From: Novacetimonas cocois
GTDB lineage: Bacteria > Pseudomonadota > Alphaproteobacteria > Acetobacterales > Acetobacteraceae
Direction: 5' to 3'
DNA: 64,000 nucleotides
Assembly (NCBI RefSeq): GCF_003311635.1
Contig: NZ_QEXL01000008.1
Coordinates: 24,824 to 88,823 of the forward strand
Position numbers and translations under genes: made by a program. Position 1 is the stretch's first letter. The number at the start of each line of letters is the position of its first letter. The notes beneath the pieces are model-generated. The model had not been told where the DNA came from. It ran no database searches and worked only from the letters and a program-made list of their open reading frames with translations. Of this stretch, positions 9,596 through 19,661 are shown piece after piece.

Positions 9596-10600
9596 TCAGA
9601 AACCGGTCTGGGCAGAAAAATATACACCGGTCTGGTTCCTGAATGTGGCAATCGTCCCCAGCGAGACATAGGCGGCTGTAATGTTAAGGTGTTTGTTGAC
9701 GAAATAACTTGCATAGACGTCAAACCAGTTGCTTTCTGGCGTGAAGTTCTGGTTTCGGGGTTTCGTGCGGTATTCCACCCCCACCACCAGGCCCGGTGCG
9801 AACCACGGGAGGTAGCCAAGGGATCCTTCGAACTGGGGATAGTAATTGTCATTCCTGTCGCCGCCAAACCCGAGTATTCCCCACTGGTTCCCCTTTGTAA
9901 GCCGCATTGTCGTATCGACAAGCAGGCCGATTTTCGGAAAAAGTTTGGTTACGGCAACATATGCGTCCCCGCCATTGACGTGTTTGGAGCCGACTTCGTG
10001 TATGACCTTTGAATCACCGTCATGCTTGTACATGCCCCCGATCGAGATCTGGGGGATAAGGGTCTTGTCGGCAATATGACCAAACAGGCGCACCTTGATG
10101 CCGCCAGTATCCAGATCGAACTGATAGCCGCGACCTATGCCAAGGAGCGCGCCGGTGCCTCGTGTCTGAAAGAAATTGTGGGAATATGAAATTTCCACCC
10201 GGTCATGAATGCCCAGCACGGCGCCAGCATTCTGATCCCAGTAATTTGTTATATTTACATAGCTGTAGTGAAAAGCCATCCCCATGCTTTTGTTGCTGCC
10301 ATATCCCCCGATGGTCGCCCAGGTTGCGATCCCGCCGCCGCTTGCGCCCTCAAGGGAACTGAGGCCCGATGTGCCCAATGCCCTTTTCCCGTCGAAGAGC
10401 GAGCGGAAAGTCAGGTTTTCCTGATCCGAAGGCTGGGCCTCATCGGGAAAAGCCGGAGCCTGCGATTGCCTGAGGCGGGTTGTGACGGGCTGTGCCAGCC
10501 CGGTTGCGGTCATCCCCAGAAGCATCATCAGCGCGACGATACCCGCCAGGTTCCAGCGTAACAGCCATTCTGAATATATCCGTTTCGCCAATATATTCAT
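9596..10600 (-). CDS. DUF3034-family outer-membrane beta-barrel protein
   Basis: A 334-residue protein with an N-terminal hydrophobic signal segment (WNLAGIVALMMLLGMTATGLAQ), then a conserved DUF3034 pattern: SSLEGASGGGIATWATI, HDRVEISY, GGIKVRLFG, LIPQISIGGMYK, MRLTKGNQWGILGFGGD, PQFEGSLGYL, GVEYRTKP, NKHLNITAAYVSLG, and a C-terminal aromatic (AQTGF). The alternation of polar and aromatic residues indicates a small outer-membrane barrel. The function of the family is not established. It stands alone, transcribed toward the amidohydrolase gene with a hairpin repeat between them. Confidence 0.85.
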   Translation of the reverse strand: MNILAKRIYSEWLLRWNLAGIVALMMLLGMTATGLAQPVTTRLRQSQAPAFPDEAQPSDQENLTFRSLFDGKRALGTSGLSSLEGASGGGIATWATIGGYGSNKSMGMAFHYSYVNITNYWDQNAGAVLGIHDRVEISYSHNFFQTRGTGALLGIGRGYQFDLDTGGIKVRLFGHIADKTLIPQISIGGMYKHDGDSKVIHEVGSKHVNGGDAYVAVTKLFPKIGLLVDTTMRLTKGNQWGILGFGGDRNDNYYPQFEGSLGYLPWFAPGLVVGVEYRTKPRNQNFTPESNWFDVYASYFVNKHLNITAAYVSLGTIATFRNQTGVYFSAQTGF

Positions 10601-11338
10601 AAATACAATCCATTTTTGATATTCTTCGCATGATACAGAATGAATCGAGCAGGACAGGTAACATTTCTGATACTCACGATTATATTTTATCAGAAGTATT
10701 CAGATAATTTCTGTCCGGGAATGGATGTAATATTTTCAGAAATTCAAAAAGATATGCCATGACCATTGTCCGTCATGCAATTGCCATGACAACGGCGTAA
10801 GGCATGAGCAGAAAAGCAGGATTGGTCATGTTCCGGATATGCACGATCATGACAGGAAATTTACAAATCTGGACATCGTGATTGCATGTTTCCTTGCACA
10901 ATCGTCCTGAAAGAAATTGCAAGAAGAGGAAATCCATTGACGTCATGGTCATGATGAAAGGCGTGGAGCCTTCGGGATTTCATGCCCATCCTTACGCATT
11001 GGATCGCGCTTCCAACCTCAGGGTATCTTGCATCTGTGCTGCCCCGTAAGAAAATGACCGGAAATGTACGGAGTGATCTCGGCCGGATATGATCCATGGA
11101 ATTGCAACGACCCAGTACAGTATCACGATGGCCTGACGTGTAATCACCCGTGCCCGGTATCGGACGTCGCAATGCGGAACAGTGACCGGGGATTCGTCCA
11201 TCAGACCCGTATTCCTGCCGTCAATACGCGTGGGATTGGCATCCGTTCCAGCAGAAAAGGCATGTAATGGCGTTCCAGCGCCGTTCTGTGATATGAGGCC
11301 CGTGCTTTATCAGACCCGAGGCAACCGAAGGACAGGAA
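10601..11338. other. Long intergenic region, no supported gene
   Basis: Roughly 740 bases upstream of both the DUF3034 gene (leftward) and the TetR gene (rightward), so it should hold both promoters. The left part (10601-10760) is AT-rich. There is an imperfect palindrome at 10772-10790 (GTCATG, 7-base spacer, CATGAC), and CATGAC recurs several times nearby; the meaning is unclear. Short frames at 10861-11267 on both strands lack ribosome sites and family resemblance. Confidence 0.5.
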
Positions 11339-11998
11339 ATGCCTGACGCACTATCAAGGCCCCAGCATACAGGTGGACGTCCGTCACCGGAAATGTCGGC
11401 GCAGCTTGACCGGCAGGTTCTTGAGGTTGCGACAGCCCTTTTTGTCGAGCAGGGATATGCCGCCACGTCGCTTGAGAAGATAGCGCGCGTCATAGGTTGC
11501 AGCAAAGCCACGCTCTACCGTCGCTATTCATCGAAAGAGGATCTGTTCAAGGCCGTGGTGGCCGAACGCGGCAGAATGCTGCTGGATGAAGCCGGCGCGG
11601 TCGAGGCATCGTCCACGGATCCGCTGGTGGCGACAAAAGAGATCGCCCTGTTCTTTCTGGATTTCATGCTGCGTCCCGAAACGCGGGAGGCCTACCGGAT
11701 CATCATCGGGGATGGGCACCGCATACCCTTCATCGCTGACGAGATGATGGAAACCATCGTGGAACCCTTCGTGGCGACCCTCAGCCGCCTTCTCAAGGCG
11801 GCGGCGGACGCGGGACGCATTGAATCCACGAACCATGAGGAGACGACGCGCGTCCTCATGAGCCTTGTGATCGGCTGGCCATTGCAGAACACCATGCTGG
11901 GGCAGAATCAGGTGCAGGACGCCGATGCGCGACAGCAGTTTTTCGACCGGGCGTGGGGCATCTTCCTCGGCGGCATAGGCTGCCGGGACAAGGCCTGA
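11339..11998 (+). CDS. TetR/AcrR-family repressor
   Basis: A 219-residue regulator. The N-terminal TetR helix-turn-helix is clear (VLEVATALFVEQGYAATSLEKIARVIGCSKATLYRRYSSKEDLFKAVV), followed by an all-helical ligand domain of the type common in efflux regulators (FLDFMLRPETREAYRIIIGD, VEPFVATLSRLL). It lies 198-309 bases upstream of, and on the same strand as, the RND efflux operon. A small inverted repeat at 12117-12130 in the gap is a candidate operator. The likely role is ligand-relieved repression of the pump. Confidence 0.92.
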   Translation: MPDALSRPQHTGGRPSPEMSAQLDRQVLEVATALFVEQGYAATSLEKIARVIGCSKATLYRRYSSKEDLFKAVVAERGRMLLDEAGAVEASSTDPLVATKEIALFFLDFMLRPETREAYRIIIGDGHRIPFIADEMMETIVEPFVATLSRLLKAAADAGRIESTNHEETTRVLMSLVIGWPLQNTMLGQNQVQDADARQQFFDRAWGIFLGGIGCRDKA

Positions 11999-12116
11999 TC
12001 CGGCTGCGTTTCATTCAGGAATTGCCTGACTGCCGCTGTGACATCCGCTCCATCGGGCCATAAACAGGCTGGACGTGGCCGCGCTGTTTCCATGCCTTTT
12101 ATCATATTGCGATACG

Positions 12117-12130
12117 ATACGGCACCGTAT
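12117..12130 (+). promoter_or_regulatory. Candidate TetR operator upstream of the RND efflux operon
   Basis: ATACGG, two spacer bases, CCGTAT: a perfect 6-bp inverted repeat between the TetR gene and the efflux operon. The left side is extended by a second ATACG-like unit. Palindromes of this kind in this position are typical TetR-family sites; assignment is by position and symmetry only. Confidence 0.4.
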
Positions 12131-12306
12131 ATGTAAATCCTGACGGCCGGATCCTGCTGCCGGGTTCGGGAACTGATTGGGGATGGTGCATATCCATGCA
12201 AACCAGAAATGCTGGCAAAAAGGTCATGGGTCATGCAGGGCCTCCTTCATTCCTGGGCACCATCCTGTTCCCGATCATGCAGGGCAGGGGACGCGCCGCG
12301 CCGGAC

Positions 12307-13422
12307 ATGCGCCCCGACCCCGCAACGCAAAAGGCGGATGACCGGCAAAGGCCCGTCCTGATCCTGCTCTGCCTGTTGCTGTTGCTCTCGGCATGCCATA
12401 AGAAGGCACCCGTCGAAGAAGTCCGCCCCGTGCGTTCGGTTGTCGTTCAACCCGCGCCCGATACGGATGGGGAAGTGGTGACCGGTCAGGTTGCGGCCCA
12501 TCGCTATATCAACCTTGCCTTCCGCCTGCCTGGCAAGGTCGTGGAACGCACGGTTCTGGTCGGAAGCACCGTGCATGCCGGCGATGTGCTGGCGCGACTG
12601 GATGACACGGTCCAGCAGCAGGCCCTGCGCACCGCACTGGCGGAGGCCGCGACGGCAAAGGCCGCGCTGGATCAGGCAGTGCCCCTGAAACAGCGTGCGG
12701 CGGCGCTCCTGCCAGCGCAGGCCATTTCACGCAATGAATATGATGATGCGGTCCGTCGGTACAAAACCGCGCTGGATCAGGTGCAGGCCACGCAGGCACA
12801 GGTGCGCGTGGCGCAGGAACAGCTTGGCTATACGCGCCTTCCTGCCCCCGAGGACGGCCTTATGACCGACAGGCTGGTGGAAGCGGGCGAAGTGGTCGCC
12901 GCCGGTCAGCCCGTACTGCGCATGGCGGCCAATGACGGGCTGGATGCGCAGTTCGACATGCCCGGTGATATCGCACATGCCCATCTGGCCGTGGGCATGA
13001 CGATGAAGGTCTGCCTGGACGCGTCCCCGCATGTCTGTGCGCCCGCCGCGATTTATGAAATCGCGCCCGACACCGACCCGGTGACCCGAACCTACCATAC
13101 CAGGGCCCTGCTGCATGCCACGCGCGACATGTTGCCGCTGGGCGCGGTGGTGACGGGTCATCTGGTCATGCCGTCGGCATCGACCGTCCATCTGCCCCCG
13201 TCGGCGCTGACAACGCAGGATGGCAGGCCCGCCGTGTGGATCGTCGCCCCCGACACGCTGCGTGTGTCGCAGCGTCCTGTTGCCATTGCCCGGTACGCAA
13301 CCGACGACGTGGTGATCGCATCCGGCCTGAACGCCGGGGACCGGGTCGTGACGGCGGGCGTGCAGGCGCTCTACCCACAGGAAAAGGTCAGCCTGCTGGA
13401 TGAAGCCGATGTCCGCCCCTGA
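12307..13422 (+). CDS. RND efflux membrane fusion protein (HlyD/AcrA family), lipoprotein
   Basis: About 371 residues from ATG 12307, which places a lipoprotein signal (VLILLCLLLLLSAC, cysteine as lipid anchor) near the N-terminus; the frame also opens at 12196 but gives a long, unlikely leader. Domain order: beta-barrel/lipoyl start (NLAFRLPGKVVERTVLVGSTVHAGDVLARLDD), an alpha-helical hairpin (about 110-185), lipoyl return (TRLPAPEDGLMTDRLVEAGEVVAAGQPV), barrel and membrane-proximal domains. It links the RND pump to the outer-membrane channel. Its end overlaps the pump gene start, indicating translational coupling. Confidence 0.88.
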   Translation: MRPDPATQKADDRQRPVLILLCLLLLLSACHKKAPVEEVRPVRSVVVQPAPDTDGEVVTGQVAAHRYINLAFRLPGKVVERTVLVGSTVHAGDVLARLDDTVQQQALRTALAEAATAKAALDQAVPLKQRAAALLPAQAISRNEYDDAVRRYKTALDQVQATQAQVRVAQEQLGYTRLPAPEDGLMTDRLVEAGEVVAAGQPVLRMAANDGLDAQFDMPGDIAHAHLAVGMTMKVCLDASPHVCAPAAIYEIAPDTDPVTRTYHTRALLHATRDMLPLGAVVTGHLVMPSASTVHLPPSALTTQDGRPAVWIVAPDTLRVSQRPVAIARYATDDVVIASGLNAGDRVVTAGVQALYPQEKVSLLDEADVRP

Positions 13423-16400
13423 GCCCGCCCCCCCGGGAGGGGTAAACCTGTCCGACTGGTCCATCCGCCATCGCGCGCTTGTGCTGTTTTTCATGATCCT
13501 GATCAGTGTCGCGGGCATCCGGTCCTATTTCGGGCTGGGCCGGAACGAGGACCCGCCCTTTACCGTCAAGACCATGGTGGTGCAGGCATTCCTGCCCGGC
13601 GCATCGGTGGAGGAAACCACCCACCAGCTGACGGAGCGCATCGAAAAGAAGCTGCAGGAAACCCCTGACCTCGACTACATCAAAAGCTATACGCTGCCGG
13701 GAAAGACCACGATTTTCGTCAACCTGCTGTCAGGCGCGCCCAAGGCGCAGGTGCCCGACATCTGGTATCAGGTGCGCAAGAAGGTGGGGGATATCAAAGC
13801 GCAGCTGCCTTCTGGCGCGGTCGGTCCGTTCTTCGATGACGAGTTCGGCGATACCTACGGCATCATATACGGCTTTACCGCCGAAGGCTTCTCCCACCGC
13901 GAACTGCGCGATTATGTCGAGACGGTGCGCGACGAACTGCTGCATGTACCCGACGTCGCCAAGATCGACACGCTGGGCGCGCAGGATGAGAAGATCTATG
14001 TCGATTTCTCCACCCATCACCTTGCCCGGCTGGGCATAAACGGCGCGACGATCGCAGCCGCCCTGCTGGCGCAGAACGCCACGGTTCCGTCCGGCGTGAT
14101 CGATACCGGGCGCGAGCAGATACAGGTCCAGCCAACCGGGCAGTTCGGCTCGGTTGAGGATATCGCCAACGTCACGGTGTACGCGGATGGCCGCAAGATC
14201 CGCCTGGGCGATATCGCGACCGTCACCCGTACCTATTCCGATCCGCCGCAGACGATGTTCCGGGTGGGCGGGCATGACGCGATCGGCCTTGCCCTGTCCA
14301 TGCGCAGCGGCGGCAACGTGCTGGAGCTGGAAAAGAACATCACGGCGAAGATGGCCGAACTGCATGCCCGGATGCCCATCGGGATCGAGGCGCACCTTGT
14401 CGCCAACCAGCCCAAGGTCGTGCACGACGCCGTAGGCGATTTTACGGAGGCCCTGTTCGAAGCCATCCTGATCGTGCTGGGCATCAGTTTCCTCAGCCTT
14501 GGCGCGCGCGCGGGCACGGTGGTGGCGTTTTGCATTCCCTTCGTGCTGGCGGTCGTGTTCGTATGCATGAAGATGTTTGGCATCGACCTGCAGCGCGTCT
14601 CGCTCGGTGCGCTGATCATCGCCCTTGGCCTGCTGGTGGATGACGCCATGATCACGGTCGAGAGCATGGTCAGCAAGCTGGAGGAAGGCTGGAGCCTGAC
14701 GCGGGCCGCGACCTATGCCTATGTCTCGACCGCCTTTCCGATGCTGACCGGCACCCTTGTGACCGTGGCGGGATTCATTCCGGTGGGGTTCGCCAAAAGT
14801 GTCGCGGGGGAATACACGTTCTCGCTCTTCGCCGTGGTTGGCATCGCCCTGATCGCGTCATGGTTCGTGGCCGTGCTTGTCGCCCCGCTGGTGGGTGTCA
14901 CGATCCTGAAGCAGCGCCCGGCAGCATCCCCCCATGCCCCGCCAGAAGGGCGGCTGCTGCGCGTGTTCAGCCGCGCGCTGCTGTTCACCATGCGCCGCCC
15001 GCGCACGACCGTGCTGGTCAGCCTTGCGGCACTGGTCGTGGCCATTGCGCTGTCCCCGCTGGTGCCGCGGCAGTTCTTTCCCGCATCCGACCGGCCGGAA
15101 CTGCTGGTTGACCTTTCACTGCGGCAGGGGGCGTCGATCAAGGCCACGGCGGATGTATCGCGCCGTCTGGACGCCATCCTGCGCAATGATCCCGACATCG
15201 ATCACTGGAGTTCCTATGTCGGGCGCGGGGCCGTGCGCTTCTATCTGTCGCTTAATGAGCAGCTTCCCAACGACTTCTTTACCCAGACCGTCATTGTCGC
15301 CAAGGATGCCGTGGCGCGTGAGCGCCTGCGCAAACGGCTGGACGTGGCGCTGAGCCGCAACATGCCCGACGTGGTGCATGGGCTGTTCCCGCTGGAGCTT
15401 GGGCCGCCGGTGGGCTGGCCGGTGCAGTACCGCGTCACGGGCCGCGACCCGGACCGGGTGTGGCATTACGCGCATGACGTGGCGAAAATCATGGCCGACG
15501 GCAATCAGCTGCACATGATCAATTTCGACTGGGGCGACCCCGCGCGCAAGCTGAAGATCGACGTGCGTCAGGATGAGGCGCACCGGCTGGGCCTGTCATC
15601 TGGCGCGATCGCGCTTGCGATCAATTCGGCGGTGACCGGGCTTACGGCGACCCAGATCCGCGACAGCATCTATCTGGTGGATGTCGTGCTGCGGGCCAAC
15701 CATGCGCAGCGCCTGTCGATCGAGGACCTGCGCAATCTCGACATCCGCCTGCCCAATGACCAGACGGTGCCGCTGTCCACCGTGGCGAGCGTCTCCTACG
15801 TCGAGGATTATCCCCTTATCTGGCGGCGCGACCGGCTGCCGACGCTGACCATACAGGCGCAGTTGCGCGACGGGGTGCAGGCGGATACCGCCGTCGCCAC
15901 GCTGGCGCCGAAAATCGCCGCCTTCAACGCCGGCCTTCCGGTTGGCTATCATGTCGCGGTGGGTGGCACGGTTGAGGAAAGCGCGAAGTCACAGAATTCG
16001 GTCATCGCCGTGATGCCCGTCATGGTGCTGGTCATGCTGGGCGTGCTGATGATCGAATTGCAGAGCTTCAAGCGCCTGGCGCTGGTCATCAGTGTTGCGC
16101 CCTTCGGCCTGATCGGGGTGGTCGGCGCGCTATTCCTGACGCAGCATCCCATGGGCTTCATCGCCATGCTGGGGCTGGTGGCGCTGATTGGCATGATCAT
16201 CCGCAACTCGGTCATTCTGGTCCACCAGATCCAGATCGAGAAGGATCTTGGACAATCGGAATGGGACGCGGTCATGAACGCTGCCAAGATCCGGTTCCGG
16301 CCCATCATGCTGACCGCTGTCGCCGCCATCCTTGGTATGCTGCCGATTGCATCGAGCGTATTCTGGGGGCCGATGGCCGATGTCATCATGGGCGGCCTTG

Positions 16401-16501
16401 CCGTGGCGACGGTGCTGACGCTGATTTTCCTGCCTTCGTTGTATGTGCTGTGGTTCCGGGTGAAGGAAACGCCATCGCCACAGGCCGGGGAACATGCCTG
16501 A
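13400..16501 (+). CDS. RND efflux pump, inner-membrane transporter (AcrB/HAE1-like)
   Basis: A 1033-residue RND transporter with the usual two repeats: TM1 (ALVLFFMILISVAGI), large porter loop, TM2-6 with GALIIALGLLVDDAMITVESMV (the paired Asp residues of TM4 used for proton relay), TM7, second porter loop and TM8-12 (FGLIGVVGALFLTQHPMGFIAMLGLVALIGMIIRNSVILVHQI). Its start overlaps the fusion-protein gene by 23 bases (14 if ATG 13409 is used), and its stop overlaps the next start. It exports drugs, solvents or metabolites by proton antiport; the substrate cannot be read from the sequence. It is most like the shorter-porter HAE1 group. Confidence 0.93.
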   Translation: MKPMSAPEPAPPGGVNLSDWSIRHRALVLFFMILISVAGIRSYFGLGRNEDPPFTVKTMVVQAFLPGASVEETTHQLTERIEKKLQETPDLDYIKSYTLPGKTTIFVNLLSGAPKAQVPDIWYQVRKKVGDIKAQLPSGAVGPFFDDEFGDTYGIIYGFTAEGFSHRELRDYVETVRDELLHVPDVAKIDTLGAQDEKIYVDFSTHHLARLGINGATIAAALLAQNATVPSGVIDTGREQIQVQPTGQFGSVEDIANVTVYADGRKIRLGDIATVTRTYSDPPQTMFRVGGHDAIGLALSMRSGGNVLELEKNITAKMAELHARMPIGIEAHLVANQPKVVHDAVGDFTEALFEAILIVLGISFLSLGARAGTVVAFCIPFVLAVVFVCMKMFGIDLQRVSLGALIIALGLLVDDAMITVESMVSKLEEGWSLTRAATYAYVSTAFPMLTGTLVTVAGFIPVGFAKSVAGEYTFSLFAVVGIALIASWFVAVLVAPLVGVTILKQRPAASPHAPPEGRLLRVFSRALLFTMRRPRTTVLVSLAALVVAIALSPLVPRQFFPASDRPELLVDLSLRQGASIKATADVSRRLDAILRNDPDIDHWSSYVGRGAVRFYLSLNEQLPNDFFTQTVIVAKDAVARERLRKRLDVALSRNMPDVVHGLFPLELGPPVGWPVQYRVTGRDPDRVWHYAHDVAKIMADGNQLHMINFDWGDPARKLKIDVRQDEAHRLGLSSGAIALAINSAVTGLTATQIRDSIYLVDVVLRANHAQRLSIEDLRNLDIRLPNDQTVPLSTVASVSYVEDYPLIWRRDRLPTLTIQAQLRDGVQADTAVATLAPKIAAFNAGLPVGYHVAVGGTVEESAKSQNSVIAVMPVMVLVMLGVLMIELQSFKRLALVISVAPFGLIGVVGALFLTQHPMGFIAMLGLVALIGMIIRNSVILVHQIQIEKDLGQSEWDAVMNAAKIRFRPIMLTAVAAILGMLPIASSVFWGPMADVIMGGLAVATVLTLIFLPSLYVLWFRVKETPSPQAGEHA

Positions 16502-17922
16502 TGAAACGCTCCCCGATCCTTCTGCTTCCCGTTCTGCTTGCAGGCTGCGCGTGGCTGGCGCCGACCTATCACCGGCCGCAGATGCCCATGCCTGACAAAT
16601 GGGGGACGGCGCAGACCGCCACCATGCCGGACGACAGCGCATGGTGGCGCAGCTATGGCGATCCGGTTCTTGATGAACTGGTCGATGAGGCCCTGAAGAA
16701 CAATGACGACCTTGCGCTGGCCGGTGCGAAGCTGCAGCAGGCGCGCGCGCAGTACAAATATGCCTTCGCAAACCAGTTGCCGTCCATTTCCGTCGCGGGC
16801 GCGGATGCCTATGGCCGCGTGCATCTGAAGGATGATCTGCCGACGCCGCACAGGATGAGCAACCTTGGCTTCGTCGGCGGCATGCTGAATTACGAAGTGG
16901 ACCTGTGGGGCAAGAACGCCAGCCTGAGCAAGGCGGCGAAGGCCGGGGTGCGTGCCGCAGGCTATGGCCATGCGGCGGCCCGGCTGTCCATCGCCGCCGC
17001 CACCGCAAAGCTGTATTTCAGCCTGCGCGCGCTGGACAGTGAACGCGACATCCTGCAACGGACGATCCAGACCCAGACGGAACTGCTGGCGCTGGTGCGG
17101 CGGCAGCATGAAGTCGGCGCGGTCGATGCGCTTGCGGTGCAGAACGTGACGGAACAGCTTGATGCCGCGCAGGCGGCACTGCCGGATGTGGAGGACCAGC
17201 GCGGCAAGGCGGAAAGCGCGCTTGCCGTCATGCTGGGCCGTTCGCCCGTTCAGATCATCGGGCAGGCGATGGCGCGGGGCAAGAATATAAACGAGCTTAC
17301 GGTCCCCATTCCGACGCCGCCGGAAATCCCCTCCACCCTGCTGGAACGCAGGCCGGATATCGCCATGCATGAACAGAGCCTGATCGCCAGCAACTTCAAT
17401 ATCGGCTTTGCCCGCGCGGCCTATTTTCCCACCATTTCGCTTGCCAGTCTGGCGGGCGTCAACAATATCGATATCGACAACCTCTATCGCGCGACAACCC
17501 GGTCATGGACGCTGGCGGCGTCAATGGCCGCCCCGGTGCTGGATTTCGGTCGGACGGCAAGCGGGGTGCGGCTGGCGAAGGCCGAAAAGAACGAGCAGGT
17601 CATCCTGTATAAACAGAGCATCCGCACAGCCTTCAGGGAGGTGCATGACGCATTGCTGGAACAGAACAACGCCCATGATCGCGAACGCGACGATGGCGGA
17701 AAGGAAACTGCGGCCGAAAAAACAGTGGAACTGACCCGGTTACGGCTGGAGCACGGGTATTCCAGCCGGCTGGATGTGCTGTCGGCCCAGGTGATCGAAC
17801 AGCAGGCGGAACTTGCACATACGACAGCACTGTTAAGCAGCCTTGATGCGTCCGTTGATATGTACAGGGCGATCGGGGGCGGGTTTCATCTGACCGCCCA
17901 TGAAAACGGGAAACGCGAATAA
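16501..17922 (+). CDS. NodT-type outer-membrane efflux lipoprotein (TolC family)
   Basis: About 473 residues. ATG 16501 overlaps the pump stop (TGATG) and gives a lipoprotein signal (SPILLLPVLLAGCAWLAP). The mature protein shows the NodT pattern: WWRSYGDPVLDELVDEALKNNDDLALAGAKLQQARA, NYEVDLWGK, repeated long helices, then IPSTLLERRPDIAMHEQSLIASN. It forms the outer-membrane duct of the preceding RND pump. The frame is open further upstream to 16261 but that part overlaps the pump gene. Confidence 0.92.
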   Translation: MKRSPILLLPVLLAGCAWLAPTYHRPQMPMPDKWGTAQTATMPDDSAWWRSYGDPVLDELVDEALKNNDDLALAGAKLQQARAQYKYAFANQLPSISVAGADAYGRVHLKDDLPTPHRMSNLGFVGGMLNYEVDLWGKNASLSKAAKAGVRAAGYGHAAARLSIAAATAKLYFSLRALDSERDILQRTIQTQTELLALVRRQHEVGAVDALAVQNVTEQLDAAQAALPDVEDQRGKAESALAVMLGRSPVQIIGQAMARGKNINELTVPIPTPPEIPSTLLERRPDIAMHEQSLIASNFNIGFARAAYFPTISLASLAGVNNIDIDNLYRATTRSWTLAASMAAPVLDFGRTASGVRLAKAEKNEQVILYKQSIRTAFREVHDALLEQNNAHDRERDDGGKETAAEKTVELTRLRLEHGYSSRLDVLSAQVIEQQAELAHTTALLSSLDASVDMYRAIGGGFHLTAHENGKRE

Positions 17923-17991
17923 TCGCAGACTGCCCCAAGATAAAATTCCGAACGGCCACTTCTGAAGGCTGTTTTAAGATCATCGTCTGAC

Positions 17992-18050
17992 AGGAAGTTT
18001 TCGGATGCCGTCTTTTTTCAAAAAGGCGTTATTATTCAGGGATTTTTTAG
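17992..18050 (+). repeat. Double-hairpin intergenic repeat (copy R2)
   Basis: AGTTTTCGGATGCCGTC followed by the core CTTTTTTCAAAAAGGCG, then a degraded right half. It sits between the convergent ends of the efflux operon (17922) and the tannase-like gene (18054), in the same arrangement as copies R1, R3, R6, R7 and R8. Confidence 0.7.
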
Positions 18051-18053
18051 ATT

Positions 18054-19661
18054 TTACTGGGGCATGACGCAGGCGAAGCTGGAGGCCTGATCCATATCGC
18101 CGTGTCCGTCATGGCGGGCAACCTTTGGCCAGGCGCAGAGCGGGCGGGTACGGACGACCTTGCCATCCGATATGCGCGAGGCGATGATCGTTTCCGGGGA
18201 CTGTCCACGGACGACCCAGTCATCAATGGCGCCAAGCTTGCTGAACGTATCGCATCCCGTCCCTCCGTAGCAGTGCCCCATGCCCGGAATGGTGATGAGG
18301 CGCACGGAATTCCGGTCGGTGGGGCCGGCATGCCGCATGACGGATTGATAATAGCTGGCCAGCTGTTCGGGGTTGTGGCCGTCATTCCAGCCAATATACA
18401 TCAGCAGCCTGCCGCCATGGCGGAAGAAAGGCGTCAGGTTGTCGTCAACATGCAGCAGCGGCCCGAGCCTGCGGGTGGCCGTGGCAATATCCGTATCCCA
18501 GTTCAGCGTGGTCCAGTTCCAGTCAGGGTTCTGGAAGGCTGCGTATTTGAAAAGATCCAGGGCGACGGGAAAGGCTTTTCCGTCAGCTGAAAATCCGTCC
18601 TCGCTGCCCTTGGCCGGACCAGGAAAAATGACCCTGCCGGTTTCGGGATTGATGGGACCGCGATAGATCTGTTCCACCGATTTTACTTCATTATCCGTCA
18701 GACAGCCTGATGTATCCTGCCCCTTGCACAGAAGCTGGCGTGGCTCGAAACCGCAGCGGTCAGGTTCGTCAAGAAAGCCCTGTTTTTTGCCGACAGGCGA
18801 TGCGCAGGCTGCCATGACGGCATTGTTGAGCAGCTGGAATTTCTGCCGACTCACACGAAGCGCCGGATCATGATAGCTCATCCATCCGGCCCACAGCTGT
18901 TCCGCATTGAAATTCACGATCGGATTGGGCGGGGCACCGACGACAATGCCGTCATAATCCTCAGGATAGCGTCTGGCCTCGATCAGTCCCTCCAGACCGC
19001 CAAGCGAACATCCGATCCAGTAGGCATGCGATGCGGCCTTTCCATAAAAGCGCCGTATGATCTGCCTGGCCGTAACCGTCATCAGGTGATCGGCCCGATA
19101 GGCGTAATCGATAAGCTTTTCCGGATGGCCAAGCGTGAAGCGGCCGCCTTCGCCCTCCGGCGTGGAACTGTCATGTCCGGTATCGGTGCTTGCGACCGCG
19201 TAACCTTCCCCCACGCCGGTGACCATGCCGTCATACATGAGCGAACCGGCCCAGCCGAAATTCCCGACACCAAGGAATTTCCCGTTCCATCCCCGCAGCG
19301 GCAGCCAGATTTCAGTGCGGATCAGGGAATCCGAAGTGGGGTGGAGTGTGACGGCAACGCGGCAAAAGGCAGGATTGGGGGCCTGCACCGGATGTCCCGC
19401 AAGGTTCATGCCCGAAGATGTCATGATCCGGGTCAGGTGCGTCTGGGGACTGTGCCAGGCACCGGCCTCCACGGTTTCGATTTTGGTATAGGTGGCATCC
19501 GGAAGCGCGAAATGCACCAGATCGGCGCAATCATCCGCATGGGCCCCGGACGACAGCAAAGGCAGGGCACAGGCCGCAAGGACTGCCCCCGCGGCAAGCG
19601 TGACCACATGCGGGCGAGGCAGCTTTGCAAAAGGAAGGGGGCATCGGTTTACAGACGGCAT
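18054..19661 (-). CDS. Tannase / feruloyl esterase-family protein
   Basis: A 535-residue secreted hydrolase: signal peptide with TLAAGAVLAACALPLLSSGAHA, then the tannase fold. Diagnostic motifs are NFGWAGSLMYDGMVTGVGEGYAVASTDTGH, the nucleophile elbow GCSLGG, YDGIVVGAPP, and a C-terminal GMGHCYGG. The cysteines next to the catalytic serine and histidine (CS ... HC) form the disulfide that defines this family. The likely reaction is hydrolysis of ester bonds in plant phenolic esters (galloyl or feruloyl). It is a single gene, convergent with the RND operon; its start faces the DUF3500 gene. Confidence 0.88.
   Translation of the reverse strand: MPSVNRCPLPFAKLPRPHVVTLAAGAVLAACALPLLSSGAHADDCADLVHFALPDATYTKIETVEAGAWHSPQTHLTRIMTSSGMNLAGHPVQAPNPAFCRVAVTLHPTSDSLIRTEIWLPLRGWNGKFLGVGNFGWAGSLMYDGMVTGVGEGYAVASTDTGHDSSTPEGEGGRFTLGHPEKLIDYAYRADHLMTVTARQIIRRFYGKAASHAYWIGCSLGGLEGLIEARRYPEDYDGIVVGAPPNPIVNFNAEQLWAGWMSYHDPALRVSRQKFQLLNNAVMAACASPVGKKQGFLDEPDRCGFEPRQLLCKGQDTSGCLTDNEVKSVEQIYRGPINPETGRVIFPGPAKGSEDGFSADGKAFPVALDLFKYAAFQNPDWNWTTLNWDTDIATATRRLGPLLHVDDNLTPFFRHGGRLLMYIGWNDGHNPEQLASYYQSVMRHAGPTDRNSVRLITIPGMGHCYGGTGCDTFSKLGAIDDWVVRGQSPETIIASRISDGKVVRTRPLCAWPKVARHDGHGDMDQASSFACVMPQ

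Noticed and set aside
15949..17370. Minus-strand frame of 473 codons opposite the RND pump and NodT genes
   Set aside because: It is composed of R/H/Q-rich shadow sequence and runs through the boundary of two well-supported genes.
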